Of a DNA stretch of 64,000 bases, positions 8,779 to 16,499 are shown one piece after another. This stretch comes from an uncultured Lentibacter sp. (GTDB taxonomy: Bacteria; Pseudomonadota; Alphaproteobacteria; Rhodobacterales; Rhodobacteraceae): the NCBI RefSeq assembly GCF_937123735.1, contig NZ_CAKZKL010000030.1:31569-95568 (forward strand), in the 5' to 3' direction. Positions within the stretch are counted from its first letter, which is position 1. The number at the start of each line of letters is the position of its first letter. The notes under the pieces are model-generated. The model did not search any database and had not been told where the DNA came from. It was given only the letters and a program-made list of their open reading frames with translations. A program made the translations under genes and the position numbers.

Positions 8779-9123
8779 ATGTCTGCCAACGTGCAAAAAT
8801 TTGATCGACGTCTGACGCGCATTGTGCGCAAGCACCGTTCGCTGCGCAACGGCTATGGGTTTCGGGTGGATCGCAGTGGGCTGATCACCGTCAAACCCAA
8901 GCGCGCCAAGAGCTCTGGCCCGTTGACGGCCTTTTTGGGCGTGGCGCTGATTGCGGTGCTGTTCAAGGCGGTTGTCTTTGCCAATTACGGGCCTCAAAAG
9001 TATATGTCCAAGCTCGAGCCGCTGCGCGGGGGCACGCTTGTGGAACAGGCGGGTGCTTGGCTGATGGAGCCCGGCACGCTGACCTTTGTGCTTGCAGATA
9101 TCTTTTCCGGGATCTTGAGCTGA
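8779..9123 (+). CDS. Small single-pass membrane protein, function unknown
   Basis: This 114-residue protein has a basic N-terminal part (many Arg and Lys to about residue 48) and one hydrophobic helix (about 50-70, GPLTAFLGVALIAVLF). A short, probably periplasmic, tail of about 40 residues follows. I chose the ATG at 8779 (MSANVQKFDRR); a GTG/TTG start seven codons earlier is possible. I do not recognise a family. It stands alone after prmA and is followed by a bidirectional terminator, so it is probably its own transcription unit or the end of the prmA unit. Confidence 0.65.
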   Translation: MSANVQKFDRRLTRIVRKHRSLRNGYGFRVDRSGLITVKPKRAKSSGPLTAFLGVALIAVLFKAVVFANYGPQKYMSKLEPLRGGTLVEQAGAWLMEPGTLTFVLADIFSGILS

Positions 9124-9130
9124 GAGCGGC

Positions 9131-9154
9131 CGGAAAGCCACTGGAAAGCCACTG
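9131..9154 (+). repeat. 12-bp tandem direct repeat
   Basis: Two adjacent copies of GGAAAGCCACTG lie between the stop of the small membrane protein gene and the terminator. They form no strong hairpin; this is probably a local slippage duplication in a 3' untranslated region. Confidence 0.7.
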
Positions 9155-9164
9155 GTGCCAATAA

Positions 9165-9194
9165 AAAAGCCGCGCTCTCACTGGCGCGGCTTTT
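9165..9194. terminator. Bidirectional intrinsic terminator
   Basis: A perfect 11-bp stem (AAAAGCCGCGC / GCGCGGCTTTT) with an 8-base loop is flanked by an A-tract on the left and a T-tract on the right. It can therefore end transcription both from the membrane-protein gene on the plus strand and from the DUF1127 gene on the minus strand. It sits between these two convergent genes. Confidence 0.88.
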
Positions 9195-9242
9195 GGTTTT
9201 GTGACCCGTGCTGATCTGGGCTGCGCTCTTTGGGACGTGCGC

Positions 9243-9452
9243 TCAGCGCGCCGCTTCGGCGATGGCGTCGATATCGCCCCGGCACAGGCCGATGTCTTCA
9301 AGCTCGCGGTCGCTGAGCTGGGAGAGGGCCTTGCGCGTTGAGCGGGCGTCGTTCCAGGCCACGAAAGCGGCTGTCAGGTGAACAAAGAACTGGCCGATAC
9401 GGCCGTTAGAGGCAGCAACTTGCTGTGCGCGTGTATACTCGATGGCGGCCAT
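9243..9452 (-). CDS. DUF1127 small protein
   Basis: This 69-residue protein has the DUF1127 (YjiS-like) core near its C-terminus: arginine-rich WNDARSTRKALSQLSDRELEDIGL followed by CRGDIDAI. In Rhodobacter sphaeroides a small DUF1127 protein (CcaF1) binds RNA and affects RNA stability in stress, and related proteins in Agrobacterium affect phosphate and carbon metabolism. A role in RNA metabolism or stress is thus plausible but inferred. Upstream (9534-9566) lie two 11-bp direct repeats at 22-bp spacing next to a TTGACC box. Confidence 0.85.
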   Translation of the reverse strand: MAAIEYTRAQQVAASNGRIGQFFVHLTAAFVAWNDARSTRKALSQLSDRELEDIGLCRGDIDAIAEAAR

Positions 9453-9780
9453 ATCCGTATTCCTTTTCTAGAGTTATGGTCTGTCGTCGGATTGGCGGCA
9501 TTTGGGGGCCGTATGCACCCTGCGCAAGGGGTTTTTTCTGCATAAGTCCCATGCGTTTTCTGCATAGGTCAAACACTGCCAAGACGCCTTAATTTTATGG
9601 CGAATTGCGGTGGTTTTGGTGTCGGTTTTGGCGGGCAGAATGACGATTTTGAGCCGTTTTTTGCTGCAATGCGGCATTTTTGAGGTTTTAGGCCGGTCGC
9701 GCGTAGGGCCTTGGCAGATGTTCCCCTTTCGTGCTAGTGCTTCAAAAAAGCAACAGATTTGGGCAGCGGAGCGGGTATTG
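9453..9780. other. Intergenic region between DUF1127 gene and ruvC
   Basis: This 328-base stretch separates divergent genes and holds no convincing coding frame; the frame that extends ruvC leftward lacks RuvC-like sequence. It contains the paired TTTTCTGCATA repeats and a TTGACC-like -35 box (reverse strand, 9567-9572) for the DUF1127 gene. For ruvC I see no clear -35/-10 pair. It is the natural place for both promoters and possibly a short RNA, for which I have no direct evidence. Confidence 0.6.
9534..9566 (-). promoter_or_regulatory. Paired 11-bp direct repeats at two-turn spacing
   Basis: On the reverse strand, TATGCAGAAAA occurs twice, at 9566-9556 and 9544-9534, with start-to-start distance 22 bp, about two helical turns. 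The first copy directly follows TTGACC (9572-9567), so the repeats cover the likely core promoter and early leader of the DUF1127 gene, whose start lies about 80 bases downstream. A poor -10 match means the promoter may depend on an activator or an alternative sigma factor. Confidence 0.5.
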
Positions 9781-10278
9781 ATGCGTATTTTGGGAATCGA
9801 TCCGGGCCTGCGCAACATGGGCTGGGGCGTGATCGAGGCGCATGGCCCGCGCCTGCGCTATGTCGCGGCAGGGGTTGTCCATTCTGAGGGGGATGATCTT
9901 GCGGCGCGGTTGTGCTCGTTGCACGTGGCGCTCAGCGCCGTTGTGCAGGCGCATCAGCCAGAGGCTGCCGCCGTTGAGCACACCTTTGTCAACAAAGATG
10001 GTGCAGGCACGCTCAAGCTGGGGCAGGCGCGTGGCATTGCGCTGTTGGTGCCGGCCCAATTTGGCTTGCGCGTGGCGGAATATGCGCCCAACAAGATCAA
10101 GAAAACTGTGGTGGGTGTGGGCCATGCCAGCAAGGAACAGATCCAGCATATGGTCAAGATGCAGCTGCCCGGGGCCGATGTTTCCAAAGCGGATGCGGCG
10201 GATGCTTTGGCCATTGCCATTTGCCATGCGCATCACCACAAATATGCCGAGCTCACGCTGGCCAGAACAGGAAGTTGA
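9781..10278 (+). CDS. ruvC: Holliday junction endonuclease RuvC
   Basis: This 165-residue nuclease keeps all four acidic catalytic residues at the same numbers as the E. coli enzyme: D7 in GIDPGL, E66 in VEHTFV, and D138 and D141 in KADAADALA. The LKLGQARG segment at about 79-86 is also conserved. RuvC cuts Holliday junctions symmetrically after branch migration by RuvAB. I start at the ATG at 9781; the open frame reaches further upstream but that part is not family-like. It is the first gene of ruvCAB, 6 bases ahead of ruvA. Confidence 0.95.
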   Translation: MRILGIDPGLRNMGWGVIEAHGPRLRYVAAGVVHSEGDDLAARLCSLHVALSAVVQAHQPEAAAVEHTFVNKDGAGTLKLGQARGIALLVPAQFGLRVAEYAPNKIKKTVVGVGHASKEQIQHMVKMQLPGADVSKADAADALAIAICHAHHHKYAELTLARTGS

Positions 10279-10284
10279 CGCGCT

Positions 10285-10938
10285 ATGATCGGGAAGATTG
10301 CCGGACGGGTGGATTACATCGCGGAAGATCATGTGCTGATTGATGTGCGCGGTGTGGGCTATCTGGTGTATTGCTCGGAGCGCTGTTTGCGGGCCTTGCC
10401 GCAGGCCGGGGAGGCTGTGGCCCTCTATACGGACCTGCTTGTGCGCGAGGACAATTTGCAGCTGTTCGGTTTTGTCTCACTGGTGGAAAAAGAATGGCAC
10501 CGGCTCTTGATGACTGTGCAGGGCGTGGGCGCAAAAGCTTCGCTGGCCATGCTGGGCGCTTTGGGGCCTGACGGGGTGAGCCGCGCGATTGCGCTGGGCG
10601 ATTGGGGTGCGGTGAAGGCTGCCAAGGGCATTGGTCCCAAAACGGCGCAGCGCGTCGTCAACGAGCTCAAAGACAAGGCCCCTTCGCTGATGGCGCTGGG
10701 CGCGGGCCCGGTGGCGCAGGCGGGGGAGCTGGACGATGTGCTGGAGGAGATCCCCCCTGTGCGCGCGGCTGCTTCCGGCGGCGCGGCGCAATCGGATGCG
10801 CTTTCGGCCCTCACCAACCTTGGGTATGCCCCCAGCGAGGCTGCGAGCGCGATTGCGCAGGCGCAGGAAAACGGCGGTGGCGCCGAAACGGCTGCTCTGA
10901 TCCGCGAAGCGCTGCGCCTGTTGGCACCGAAGGGCTAG
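10285..10938 (+). CDS. ruvA: Holliday junction DNA-binding subunit RuvA
   Basis: This 217-residue protein begins [12 protein letters not shown], typical of RuvA, with an OB-fold domain (1-about 65). Two helix-hairpin-helix motifs follow ([16 protein letters not shown] and [16 protein letters not shown], about 75-125). A flexible acidic linker then leads to the C-terminal domain III that contacts RuvB (from about 170, [13 protein letters not shown]). RuvA tetramers clamp the four-way junction and recruit RuvB. The gene lies 3 bases before ruvB, as in most proteobacteria. Confidence 0.95.
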   Translation: MIGKIAGRVDYIAEDHVLIDVRGVGYLVYCSERCLRALPQAGEAVALYTDLLVREDNLQLFGFVSLVEKEWHRLLMTVQGVGAKASLAMLGALGPDGVSRAIALGDWGAVKAAKGIGPKTAQRVVNELKDKAPSLMALGAGPVAQAGELDDVLEEIPPVRAAASGGAAQSDALSALTNLGYAPSEAASAIAQAQENGGGAETAALIREALRLLAPKG

Positions 10939-10941
10939 GGT

Positions 10942-11961
10942 ATGAGCAAGAGAGATCCTATTGTGAGCCCCAGCGAGCTGCCCGAAGATGTGGAGCGCGC
11001 CCTGCGGCCCCAGACCCTGAGCGAGTTTGTCGGTCAGGCCGAGGCGCGCGCCAACCTCAAGGTCTTCATCGAGAGCGCCAAGATGCGCAAGGATGCCATG
11101 GACCATACGCTGTTTTATGGCCCCCCCGGGCTGGGCAAGACCACTTTGGCCCAGATTATCAGCCGAGAGTTGGGGGTGGGGTTTCGCATGACCAGCGGAC
11201 CAGTGCTGGCCAAGGCGGGTGATCTGGCTGCGATCCTGACAAATCTTGAGCGCAATGATGTGCTGTTCATTGACGAGATCCACCGGCTGAACCCTGTTGT
11301 GGAGGAAGTGCTTTACCCCGCGCTGGAGGACTTCGAGCTTGATCTGGTGATTGGCGAGGGGCCGGCGGCGCGCACCGTGCGCATAGAGTTGCAGCCTTTC
11401 ACGCTGGTGGGAGCGACCACCCGTTTGGGCCTTTTGACCACGCCTCTGCGCGACAGGTTCGGGATTCCGACCCGGCTTGAGTTTTATGCGGTGGAAGAGC
11501 TGGAGCGGATTGTGAGTGTCAATGCGCAGAAACTGGGTGTGAAGGCCGATGCCGAAGGGGCCCATGAAATTGCCCGCCGCTCGCGGGGCACGCCGCGCAT
11601 TGCCGGGCGGCTGTTGCGGCGGGTTGTTGATTTTGCGCTGGTGGAGGCAGACGGGGTTGTGAGCCGCGCGCTGGCCGACCGTGCGCTGTTGCGGCTTGGT
11701 GTGGACGCCCTTGGGCTGGACGGGGCCGACCGGCGCTATCTCAAGCTGATTGCCGAGAATTATGCGGGCGGACCTGTTGGCATAGAGACCCTCGCCGCAG
11801 CCCTCTCGGAAAGCCGCGATGCGCTGGAAGAAGTGATTGAACCTTTCTTGTTGCAAAAAAGTTTGATCCAGCGCACACCGCGCGGCCGTATGTTGGCCCA
11901 GAAGGGGTGGACCCATCTGGGGATGACCCCGCCCAAAAGCCAGAGCGACCTGTTTGAATGA
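10942..11961 (+). CDS. ruvB: Holliday junction branch-migration ATPase RuvB
   Basis: This 339-residue AAA+ ATPase has Walker A GPPGLGKT at 60-67 and Walker B FIDEIHRL with D111 and E112. The sensor segment VGATTRLG and the C-terminal winged helix (about 260-330) complete it. It forms hexameric rings that pump DNA through the RuvA-bound junction. Length and order are normal. Its stop overlaps the next gene by four bases (ATGA at 11958-11961). Confidence 0.96.
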   Translation: MSKRDPIVSPSELPEDVERALRPQTLSEFVGQAEARANLKVFIESAKMRKDAMDHTLFYGPPGLGKTTLAQIISRELGVGFRMTSGPVLAKAGDLAAILTNLERNDVLFIDEIHRLNPVVEEVLYPALEDFELDLVIGEGPAARTVRIELQPFTLVGATTRLGLLTTPLRDRFGIPTRLEFYAVEELERIVSVNAQKLGVKADAEGAHEIARRSRGTPRIAGRLLRRVVDFALVEADGVVSRALADRALLRLGVDALGLDGADRRYLKLIAENYAGGPVGIETLAAALSESRDALEEVIEPFLLQKSLIQRTPRGRMLAQKGWTHLGMTPPKSQSDLFE

Positions 11962-12590
11962 CCTTAACACCTGACGAGATCGAGACGCTGTTTTGCGACA
12001 GTGCGGAGCGCTTTGATTTTGCGCGCTGGGCGCGGCCGATTGCGCCGATTGTCTTTGGGGTGGAAGAAGAAACCATTGCGGTTTTCAAGGGGGCGCTGGA
12101 GGCTCTTTCGGCTCTGACCCGCCATCCGCTTGCCGAAACCGACCCGGAGCTGGGCGCGAATGTGATGATTTTTGTGATGCGCGATTGGGCCGAGTTGATT
12201 GATGTGCCCGATTTGCACCATCTGGTGCCCGAGCTGCACGACCTGGTGCCACGCCTTGAAGCGCGGGGGGCCAACCGCTACCGGCTGTTTCGCTTTGAGC
12301 CCGATGGTGGGCTGAAGGCGGGGTTTGCCTTTTTGCGGCTGGACACGGCTCTGGCCGAGATGCCCGCCGACAGCCTTGCGCTCACAGAAGCGGTGCAGCT
12401 GTTTTTGAAGTGGGGTGCCGGGGCTTTTGCAGAGCACTCGCCGCTGGCGCGCTTGCCCGGAGGGGCAGATGTTGTGCGTCCGGAGATTGGCGATCTGTTG
12501 CGCGCCGCTTATGCCCCCGAATTGCCCAATGCCTCTCGCGACAGCGCATTGGCCCTGCGCCTCTTTGCGCGGATGACGCCGAAGGCCTAG
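11958..12590 (+). CDS. Conserved protein of unknown function linked to ruvCAB
   Basis: This 210-residue, acidic, apparently soluble protein overlaps ruvB by ATGA, so it is probably translated with it. I see no signal peptide, membrane helix or known catalytic motif. There is a central hydrophobic-acidic stretch ([17 protein letters not shown], about 65-81) and a repeated L-V-P-x-L pattern ([16 protein letters not shown]). I do not recognise the family. Its position suggests a link with recombination repair or just shared expression. A TTGACC promoter candidate follows, so the unit probably ends here. Confidence 0.65.
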   Translation: MTLTPDEIETLFCDSAERFDFARWARPIAPIVFGVEEETIAVFKGALEALSALTRHPLAETDPELGANVMIFVMRDWAELIDVPDLHHLVPELHDLVPRLEARGANRYRLFRFEPDGGLKAGFAFLRLDTALAEMPADSLALTEAVQLFLKWGAGAFAEHSPLARLPGGADVVRPEIGDLLRAAYAPELPNASRDSALALRLFARMTPKA

Positions 12591-12654
12591 GCCTTGGGGC
12601 CTGCTTTCTGGTGCAAGACTGCGTGCTGGCTTTGTGTCAGCGGGTAAGAATCGC

Positions 12655-12683
12655 TTGACCCGAATCTTTTTGTTTCTAAGTAT
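12655..12683 (+). promoter_or_regulatory. Candidate sigma-70-type promoter of the LysM/tol unit
   Basis: TTGACC at 12655-12660 is followed after 16-17 bases by TAAGTA/AAGTAT. A start of transcription near 12690 would leave a leader of about 20 bases that includes the G-rich ribosome site (12697-12701) before the ATG at 12711. The -35 is good and the -10 is moderate. It would be the first promoter for the two LysM proteins and possibly for ybgC and tol. Confidence 0.4.
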
Positions 12684-12710
12684 CCCGGCCAGATTTGGGG
12701 GTATTTTTTG

Positions 12711-13787
12711 ATGAGTAACACTATATTTGGTGCTGTTTTGGCGTTTTCTGCGGTGTTTGGCACTGCGGCTCTGGCGCAAACCTGTGGCGGCACCTACACC
12801 GTGCAGCGCGGTGACAGCCTCTCGGTGATTGCCGATACGCAGTATAAAAATGCAAGCATGTGGACCGCCATTCACGCAGCCAACCTCGCGGTGATTGGCG
12901 AGAGCCCGGATGCGCTGCGGGTGGGTATGAAGCTGACACTGGGCTGCATTGATGGTCTGCCTGCCGGGTTGCCCGACGGGATGGCGCTGCAAGCGGCGGT
13001 GGCCAGCCCGGCTGTGCGCATTGCGCCCGGCACGGCCCAGAGCCGCGACAAGATCAACCTGCTCACAGCGGGTGATTATGCCCCTTTCACCGACCCAGAG
13101 CTGCCCGGCGGCGGGTTGCTGACCGAGGTGGTGGATGCGGCCATGACGCAGGCGGCGCCGGCGCAGGGCTATGCTATTCATTGGGTCAATGATTGGGGCG
13201 CACATCTGGAGCCGCTCCTGTCAAATGCGCTGCTGGATCTGGGGTTCCCGTGGTTTCAACCTGATTGTGCGGTGATGGCCGACACTTACCGTTGCCAGAA
13301 TTTTCATTTCTCCGACCCGATGTTTGAGATGTTGATCTTGTTGTTCACCAACAAGGCCGATCCGATGCCCTTTGCTTCGGATGCAGATGTGATCGGCAAG
13401 CGGCTGTGCCGCCCCAACGGGTATTTCACCCATGATCTGGACCGCGCTGACCGCCGCTGGCTGGCGGATGGCAAGATCACACTGGCCCAGCCACAGGCGG
13501 TGGCCGAGTGTTTTGAGATGCTCGTGGCAGGTGAGGTGGACGCGGTGGCGCTCAACGAATTTGTGGGGCGCACAGCCATCAACACTCTGAATTTGAAAGA
13601 CAAGGTGGAGATCGTGCAGGCGCGCCCCTTGTCGATTGAAGGGCTGCATGTGCTGGTGCACAAATCTCACCCCGAGGCAGAGGCCATGTTGGCAACGATC
13701 AACGGCGGGCTGCGCGACATCAAGGAGAACGGCACCTATCAGAAGATCATTGACCGCCATATGAGCCGCATCTGGGCGGATTTCTGA
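12711..13787 (+). CDS. LysM plus family-3 solute-binding-domain protein, paralogue 1
   Basis: This 358-residue exported protein has a signal peptide ending near ALAQ (23). A LysM peptidoglycan-binding domain (about 27-78, YTVQRGDSLSVIADTQY) is followed by a periplasmic solute-binding domain of bacterial family 3 (about 114-350, INLLTAGDYAPFTD). Six cysteines (25, 79, 186, 195, 233, 267) match those of the next gene; the first two bracket LysM and may form a disulfide. There is no lipobox. No ABC permease or ATPase is near, so a role other than import, such as sensing or binding a ligand at the wall, is likely. The ATG at 12711 is preferred over the TTG one codon earlier. One base separates its stop from the next start. 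Confidence 0.8.
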   Translation: MSNTIFGAVLAFSAVFGTAALAQTCGGTYTVQRGDSLSVIADTQYKNASMWTAIHAANLAVIGESPDALRVGMKLTLGCIDGLPAGLPDGMALQAAVASPAVRIAPGTAQSRDKINLLTAGDYAPFTDPELPGGGLLTEVVDAAMTQAAPAQGYAIHWVNDWGAHLEPLLSNALLDLGFPWFQPDCAVMADTYRCQNFHFSDPMFEMLILLFTNKADPMPFASDADVIGKRLCRPNGYFTHDLDRADRRWLADGKITLAQPQAVAECFEMLVAGEVDAVALNEFVGRTAINTLNLKDKVEIVQARPLSIEGLHVLVHKSHPEAEAMLATINGGLRDIKENGTYQKIIDRHMSRIWADF

Positions 13788-13788
13788 G

Positions 13789-14820
13789 ATGCGCAGGCTT
13801 GTTCAGGCGGCAGGGCTGGCCCTTCTTGGGGTTGTCATGTCAGGACAAATGGCGCAGGCCGTTTGCAACGTGAGCTATCGGGTGCAGCCTGAAGATACGC
13901 TGTTCTCGATTGCCCAGACCCATTATGGCGACAGCGCTGGCTGGACCCTGATTTATTATGCCAATCAGGGTGTTCTGGAGGCGGCAACGGGACGTGTTGT
14001 TGTCGGCTCGGAGGTGTATATCCCTTGTCCCGCCCGGAGCGCGGCCGCCGATGCCACGCCCCTGCGCGGTGGAAAGGCCGAGATTTCGCTGCTGACAGGG
14101 GGCGATTATGCGCCCTTCACCGATCGGGACTGGCCGGGGCAGGGCATGGCAACAGAGCTTGTCAACGCCGCGCTGGAGCTGGCGCCGCAGCCTGTGCCTT
14201 ACGAGATTGTCTGGGAAGACGACTGGGCGCAGCATCTGTTTCCGCTTCTGGACAGCAAGGCCCATGACATGGGCTTTCCCTGGCTCAAGCCGGATTGTGC
14301 CGCCACGCCCGACAATGCGCGCTGTGCCAATTTCCATTTTTCAGAGCCGCTGATGGACTTGCCGATCATGCTGTTTGCCAAGGTGGACAGCGGGCTGGTT
14401 TATGAGAGCGATGCAGATGTTGTTGGCAAGCGGTTGTGCCGCCCTAAAGGCTATTTCACCCATGATCTGGACCGCGCGGGCCGCCACTGGCTGACGCAAG
14501 AAAAGGTCACCCTCGTGCAGGCCGATAGCCCTGACGCCTGTTTTGCAGCGCTGATGGCGGGCGAGGTGGATGCGGTGACGGTGAATATCTTTCTGGGGGC
14601 ACGCAAGGTTGTCGAGCTTGGCCTGAAAGGCCAGGTCTTGCCGCTGGAAACGCCGCTGAGCCGAGAGGCGCTTTATGTGATCATTTCCAAAAAGCACTGG
14701 CGCGGAACGACCTTGATGTATCGGCTCAATGCCGGGCTAGCGGCCTTGAAAGCCTCGGGGCGATATGGTGAGATTGTGGCCAGACATCTGAAAATCTTTC
14801 AAGACGAGCTTGCCCAATGA
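13789..14820 (+). CDS. LysM plus family-3 solute-binding-domain protein, paralogue 2
   Basis: This 343-residue protein is a tandem paralogue of the preceding one. It has a signal peptide to about AQA(24), LysM (about 29-79, YRVQPEDTLFSIAQTHYG) and a solute-binding domain (about 98-340, ISLLTGGDYAPFTD). Cysteines lie at 26, 80, 170, 179, 217 and 251; the last four have spacings of 9, 38 and 34, identical to paralogue 1. The shared segment GKRLCRPxGYFTHDLDRA is the most conserved part. The stop overlaps the ybgC start as ATGA (14817-14820), which couples it to the Tol-Pal genes. The ligand is unknown; the divergence suggests different ligands or roles. Confidence 0.8.
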   Translation: MRRLVQAAGLALLGVVMSGQMAQAVCNVSYRVQPEDTLFSIAQTHYGDSAGWTLIYYANQGVLEAATGRVVVGSEVYIPCPARSAAADATPLRGGKAEISLLTGGDYAPFTDRDWPGQGMATELVNAALELAPQPVPYEIVWEDDWAQHLFPLLDSKAHDMGFPWLKPDCAATPDNARCANFHFSEPLMDLPIMLFAKVDSGLVYESDADVVGKRLCRPKGYFTHDLDRAGRHWLTQEKVTLVQADSPDACFAALMAGEVDAVTVNIFLGARKVVELGLKGQVLPLETPLSREALYVIISKKHWRGTTLMYRLNAGLAALKASGRYGEIVARHLKIFQDELAQ

Positions 14821-15206
14821 TCTACTCCCTGCCGGTCCGCGTTTATTATGAAGACACGGACATGGCGGGGATTGTGTATTACGCCAATTACCTGCGGTAT
14901 ATCGAGCGGGGGCGCTCGGAGTGGGTGCGTGAAGTCGGGCTTGACCAGAATGTGATGAAGGAACGCGACGGTATTGTCTTTGCGGTGCGCCGCGTTGAAG
15001 CGGATTACCTGGGCGCAGCCAAGCTGGATGATACGCTGGTTGTCGAGACCCAGGTGACATCTGTGACAGGTGTGAGAATGGTTATGGAGCAATGGGTTAA
15101 GCGGGGCGAACAGGTCTTGTTTCATGCCTTTGTCACGGTTGTCTGCATGACGCTGGAAGGTGCGCCAACGCGGTTGCCAGCAAATATCCGCCAAATGCTG
15201 CACTAA
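14817..15206 (+). CDS. ybgC: Tol-Pal-associated acyl-CoA thioesterase YbgC
   Basis: This 129-residue hot-dog-fold thioesterase has the 4HBT signature VYYEDTDMAGIVYYANYL with the catalytic aspartate near residue 15, then YIERGRSEWVRE. YbgC hydrolyses acyl-CoA or acyl-ACP and is associated with phospholipid metabolism. It is the usual first gene of tol-pal operons, as here. It overlaps the second LysM protein by four bases and is followed 95 bases later by tolQ. Confidence 0.92.
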   Translation: MIYSLPVRVYYEDTDMAGIVYYANYLRYIERGRSEWVREVGLDQNVMKERDGIVFAVRRVEADYLGAAKLDDTLVVETQVTSVTGVRMVMEQWVKRGEQVLFHAFVTVVCMTLEGAPTRLPANIRQMLH

Positions 15207-15301
15207 GCTGGAGGGCGCTGCGGCTTGGGATAGCTTTTTGAAAGCAAATCGGTTATTTTGCACGCAATAAGGCGAAAAGCCACCCAAAGAGAGCAGGCAT
15301 A

Positions 15302-15997
15302 ATGGAAACTGAAGTATTGGCCGTTGCGCATGAGATTGATTTCTCGATGTGGGCGCTTTTCATGCGCGCAACTTTTACCGTTAAACTCGTGATGATTGTT
15401 TTGGTCCTGGCCTCGTTTTGGTCTTGGTCGATCATTCTCCAGAAATTCATCGTCTATCGCCGCGCCCGCGCGGAGGCGGAATGGTTTGACCGGGCTTTCT
15501 GGTCGGGTGAGCCGCTGGATGCGCTTTATGAGCAGATCGGAGCGGAGCCGGAGGGCCAGAGCCAGAAGATTTTTGCCGCTGGCATGACAGAGTGGCGCCG
15601 CTCGCATAAATCGGACGGTGCGCTGATTGCCGGGGCGCACTCGCGGATTGACCGCAGCATGGATGTGGCGATTGCCAAGGAGGCTGATAAGCTGAACGGC
15701 GGTTTGCAAGTGCTTGCCACGGTTGGCTCGACCACGCCGTTCATTGGCCTGTTTGGCACGGTGATCGGGATCATGAACGCCTTTATCGAGATTGCCGAGC
15801 AGCAAAACACCAATCTTGCGGTGGTGGCGCCGGGGATTGCCGAGGCGCTTCTGGCCACTGGGCTGGGCTTGCTTGCGGCCATTCCGGCTGTGATTTTTTA
15901 CAATAAGCTCAGCGCGGACAGCGAGGGGCTTGTGGCGGGCTATGAAGCCTTTGCGGACGAGTTTTCAACCCTGCTCAGCCGCCAGTTGGACAGCTGA
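15302..15997 (+). CDS. tolQ: Tol-Pal proton channel subunit TolQ
   Basis: This 231-residue inner-membrane protein has three transmembrane helices: about 22-45 (VKLVMIVLVLASFWSWSII), about 138-160 (GSTTPFIGLFGTVIGIMNAF) and about 175-200 (GIAEALLATGLGLLAAIPAV). This is the MotA/TolQ/ExbB layout. With TolR it forms the proton channel that energises TolA during outer-membrane constriction. The start ATG at 15302 is preceded by AGAGAGCA. The tolR start lies one base after its stop. Confidence 0.95.
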   Translation: METEVLAVAHEIDFSMWALFMRATFTVKLVMIVLVLASFWSWSIILQKFIVYRRARAEAEWFDRAFWSGEPLDALYEQIGAEPEGQSQKIFAAGMTEWRRSHKSDGALIAGAHSRIDRSMDVAIAKEADKLNGGLQVLATVGSTTPFIGLFGTVIGIMNAFIEIAEQQNTNLAVVAPGIAEALLATGLGLLAAIPAVIFYNKLSADSEGLVAGYEAFADEFSTLLSRQLDS

Positions 15998-15998
15998 T

Positions 15999-16493
15999 AT
16001 GGGCGCGGGTGTTGTGCAAAAAGACACGGGCGGGGGCAGCCGCCGCCGCCGTGCGCGGGGCCGCTCGCGGCCCATGTCTGACATCAATGTGACGCCTTTT
16101 GTCGACATCATGCTGGTGTTGCTGATCATCTTCATGGTGGCCGCTCCGATGCTGACGGTCGGGGTGCCTGTGGAGCTGCCCAAGACGGCGGCCAACAGCT
16201 TGCCTGTAGAGGCTGAAGAACCCCTGACGGTGACGCTGACGGCGGAGGGCGTGGTGATGATCCAGCAGACCGAAGTGCTGCGCGAAGAGTTGATCGGGCG
16301 GATGCGCGCGATTGCGGCAGAGCGCGAGGGCGACCGCGTGTTTTTGCGCGCGGACGGTGCTGTGGCCTATGCCGAGGTGGTGCAGGTCATGGGGGCGCTC
16401 AACCGTGCGGGGTTTTCCAACATCGGGCTGGTCACAGAGACCGGCGGCCCGGCTCTGGATGGCAGCACGCCCAGCGGCACAAGCGACCAGTAG
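15999..16493 (+). CDS. tolR: Tol-Pal channel subunit TolR
   Basis: This 164-residue protein has a basic N-terminus with an arginine run (about 13-23) and one transmembrane helix containing the conserved aspartate (INVTPFVDIMLVLLIIF, Asp near residue 35). A periplasmic ExbD/TolR domain follows. The aspartate takes part in proton conduction with TolQ. I start at the ATG at 15999, one base after the tolQ stop; the longer frame reads into tolQ. The C-terminal tail rich in Gly, Ser and Thr is longer than in E. coli. Confidence 0.93.
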   Translation: MGAGVVQKDTGGGSRRRRARGRSRPMSDINVTPFVDIMLVLLIIFMVAAPMLTVGVPVELPKTAANSLPVEAEEPLTVTLTAEGVVMIQQTEVLREELIGRMRAIAAEREGDRVFLRADGAVAYAEVVQVMGALNRAGFSNIGLVTETGGPALDGSTPSGTSDQ

Positions 16494-16499
16494 GGCGTT

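Noticed and set aside
10477..11970. 497-residue minus-strand open frame opposite ruvA and ruvB
   Set aside because: Antisense to conserved ruvAB; no recognisable fold.
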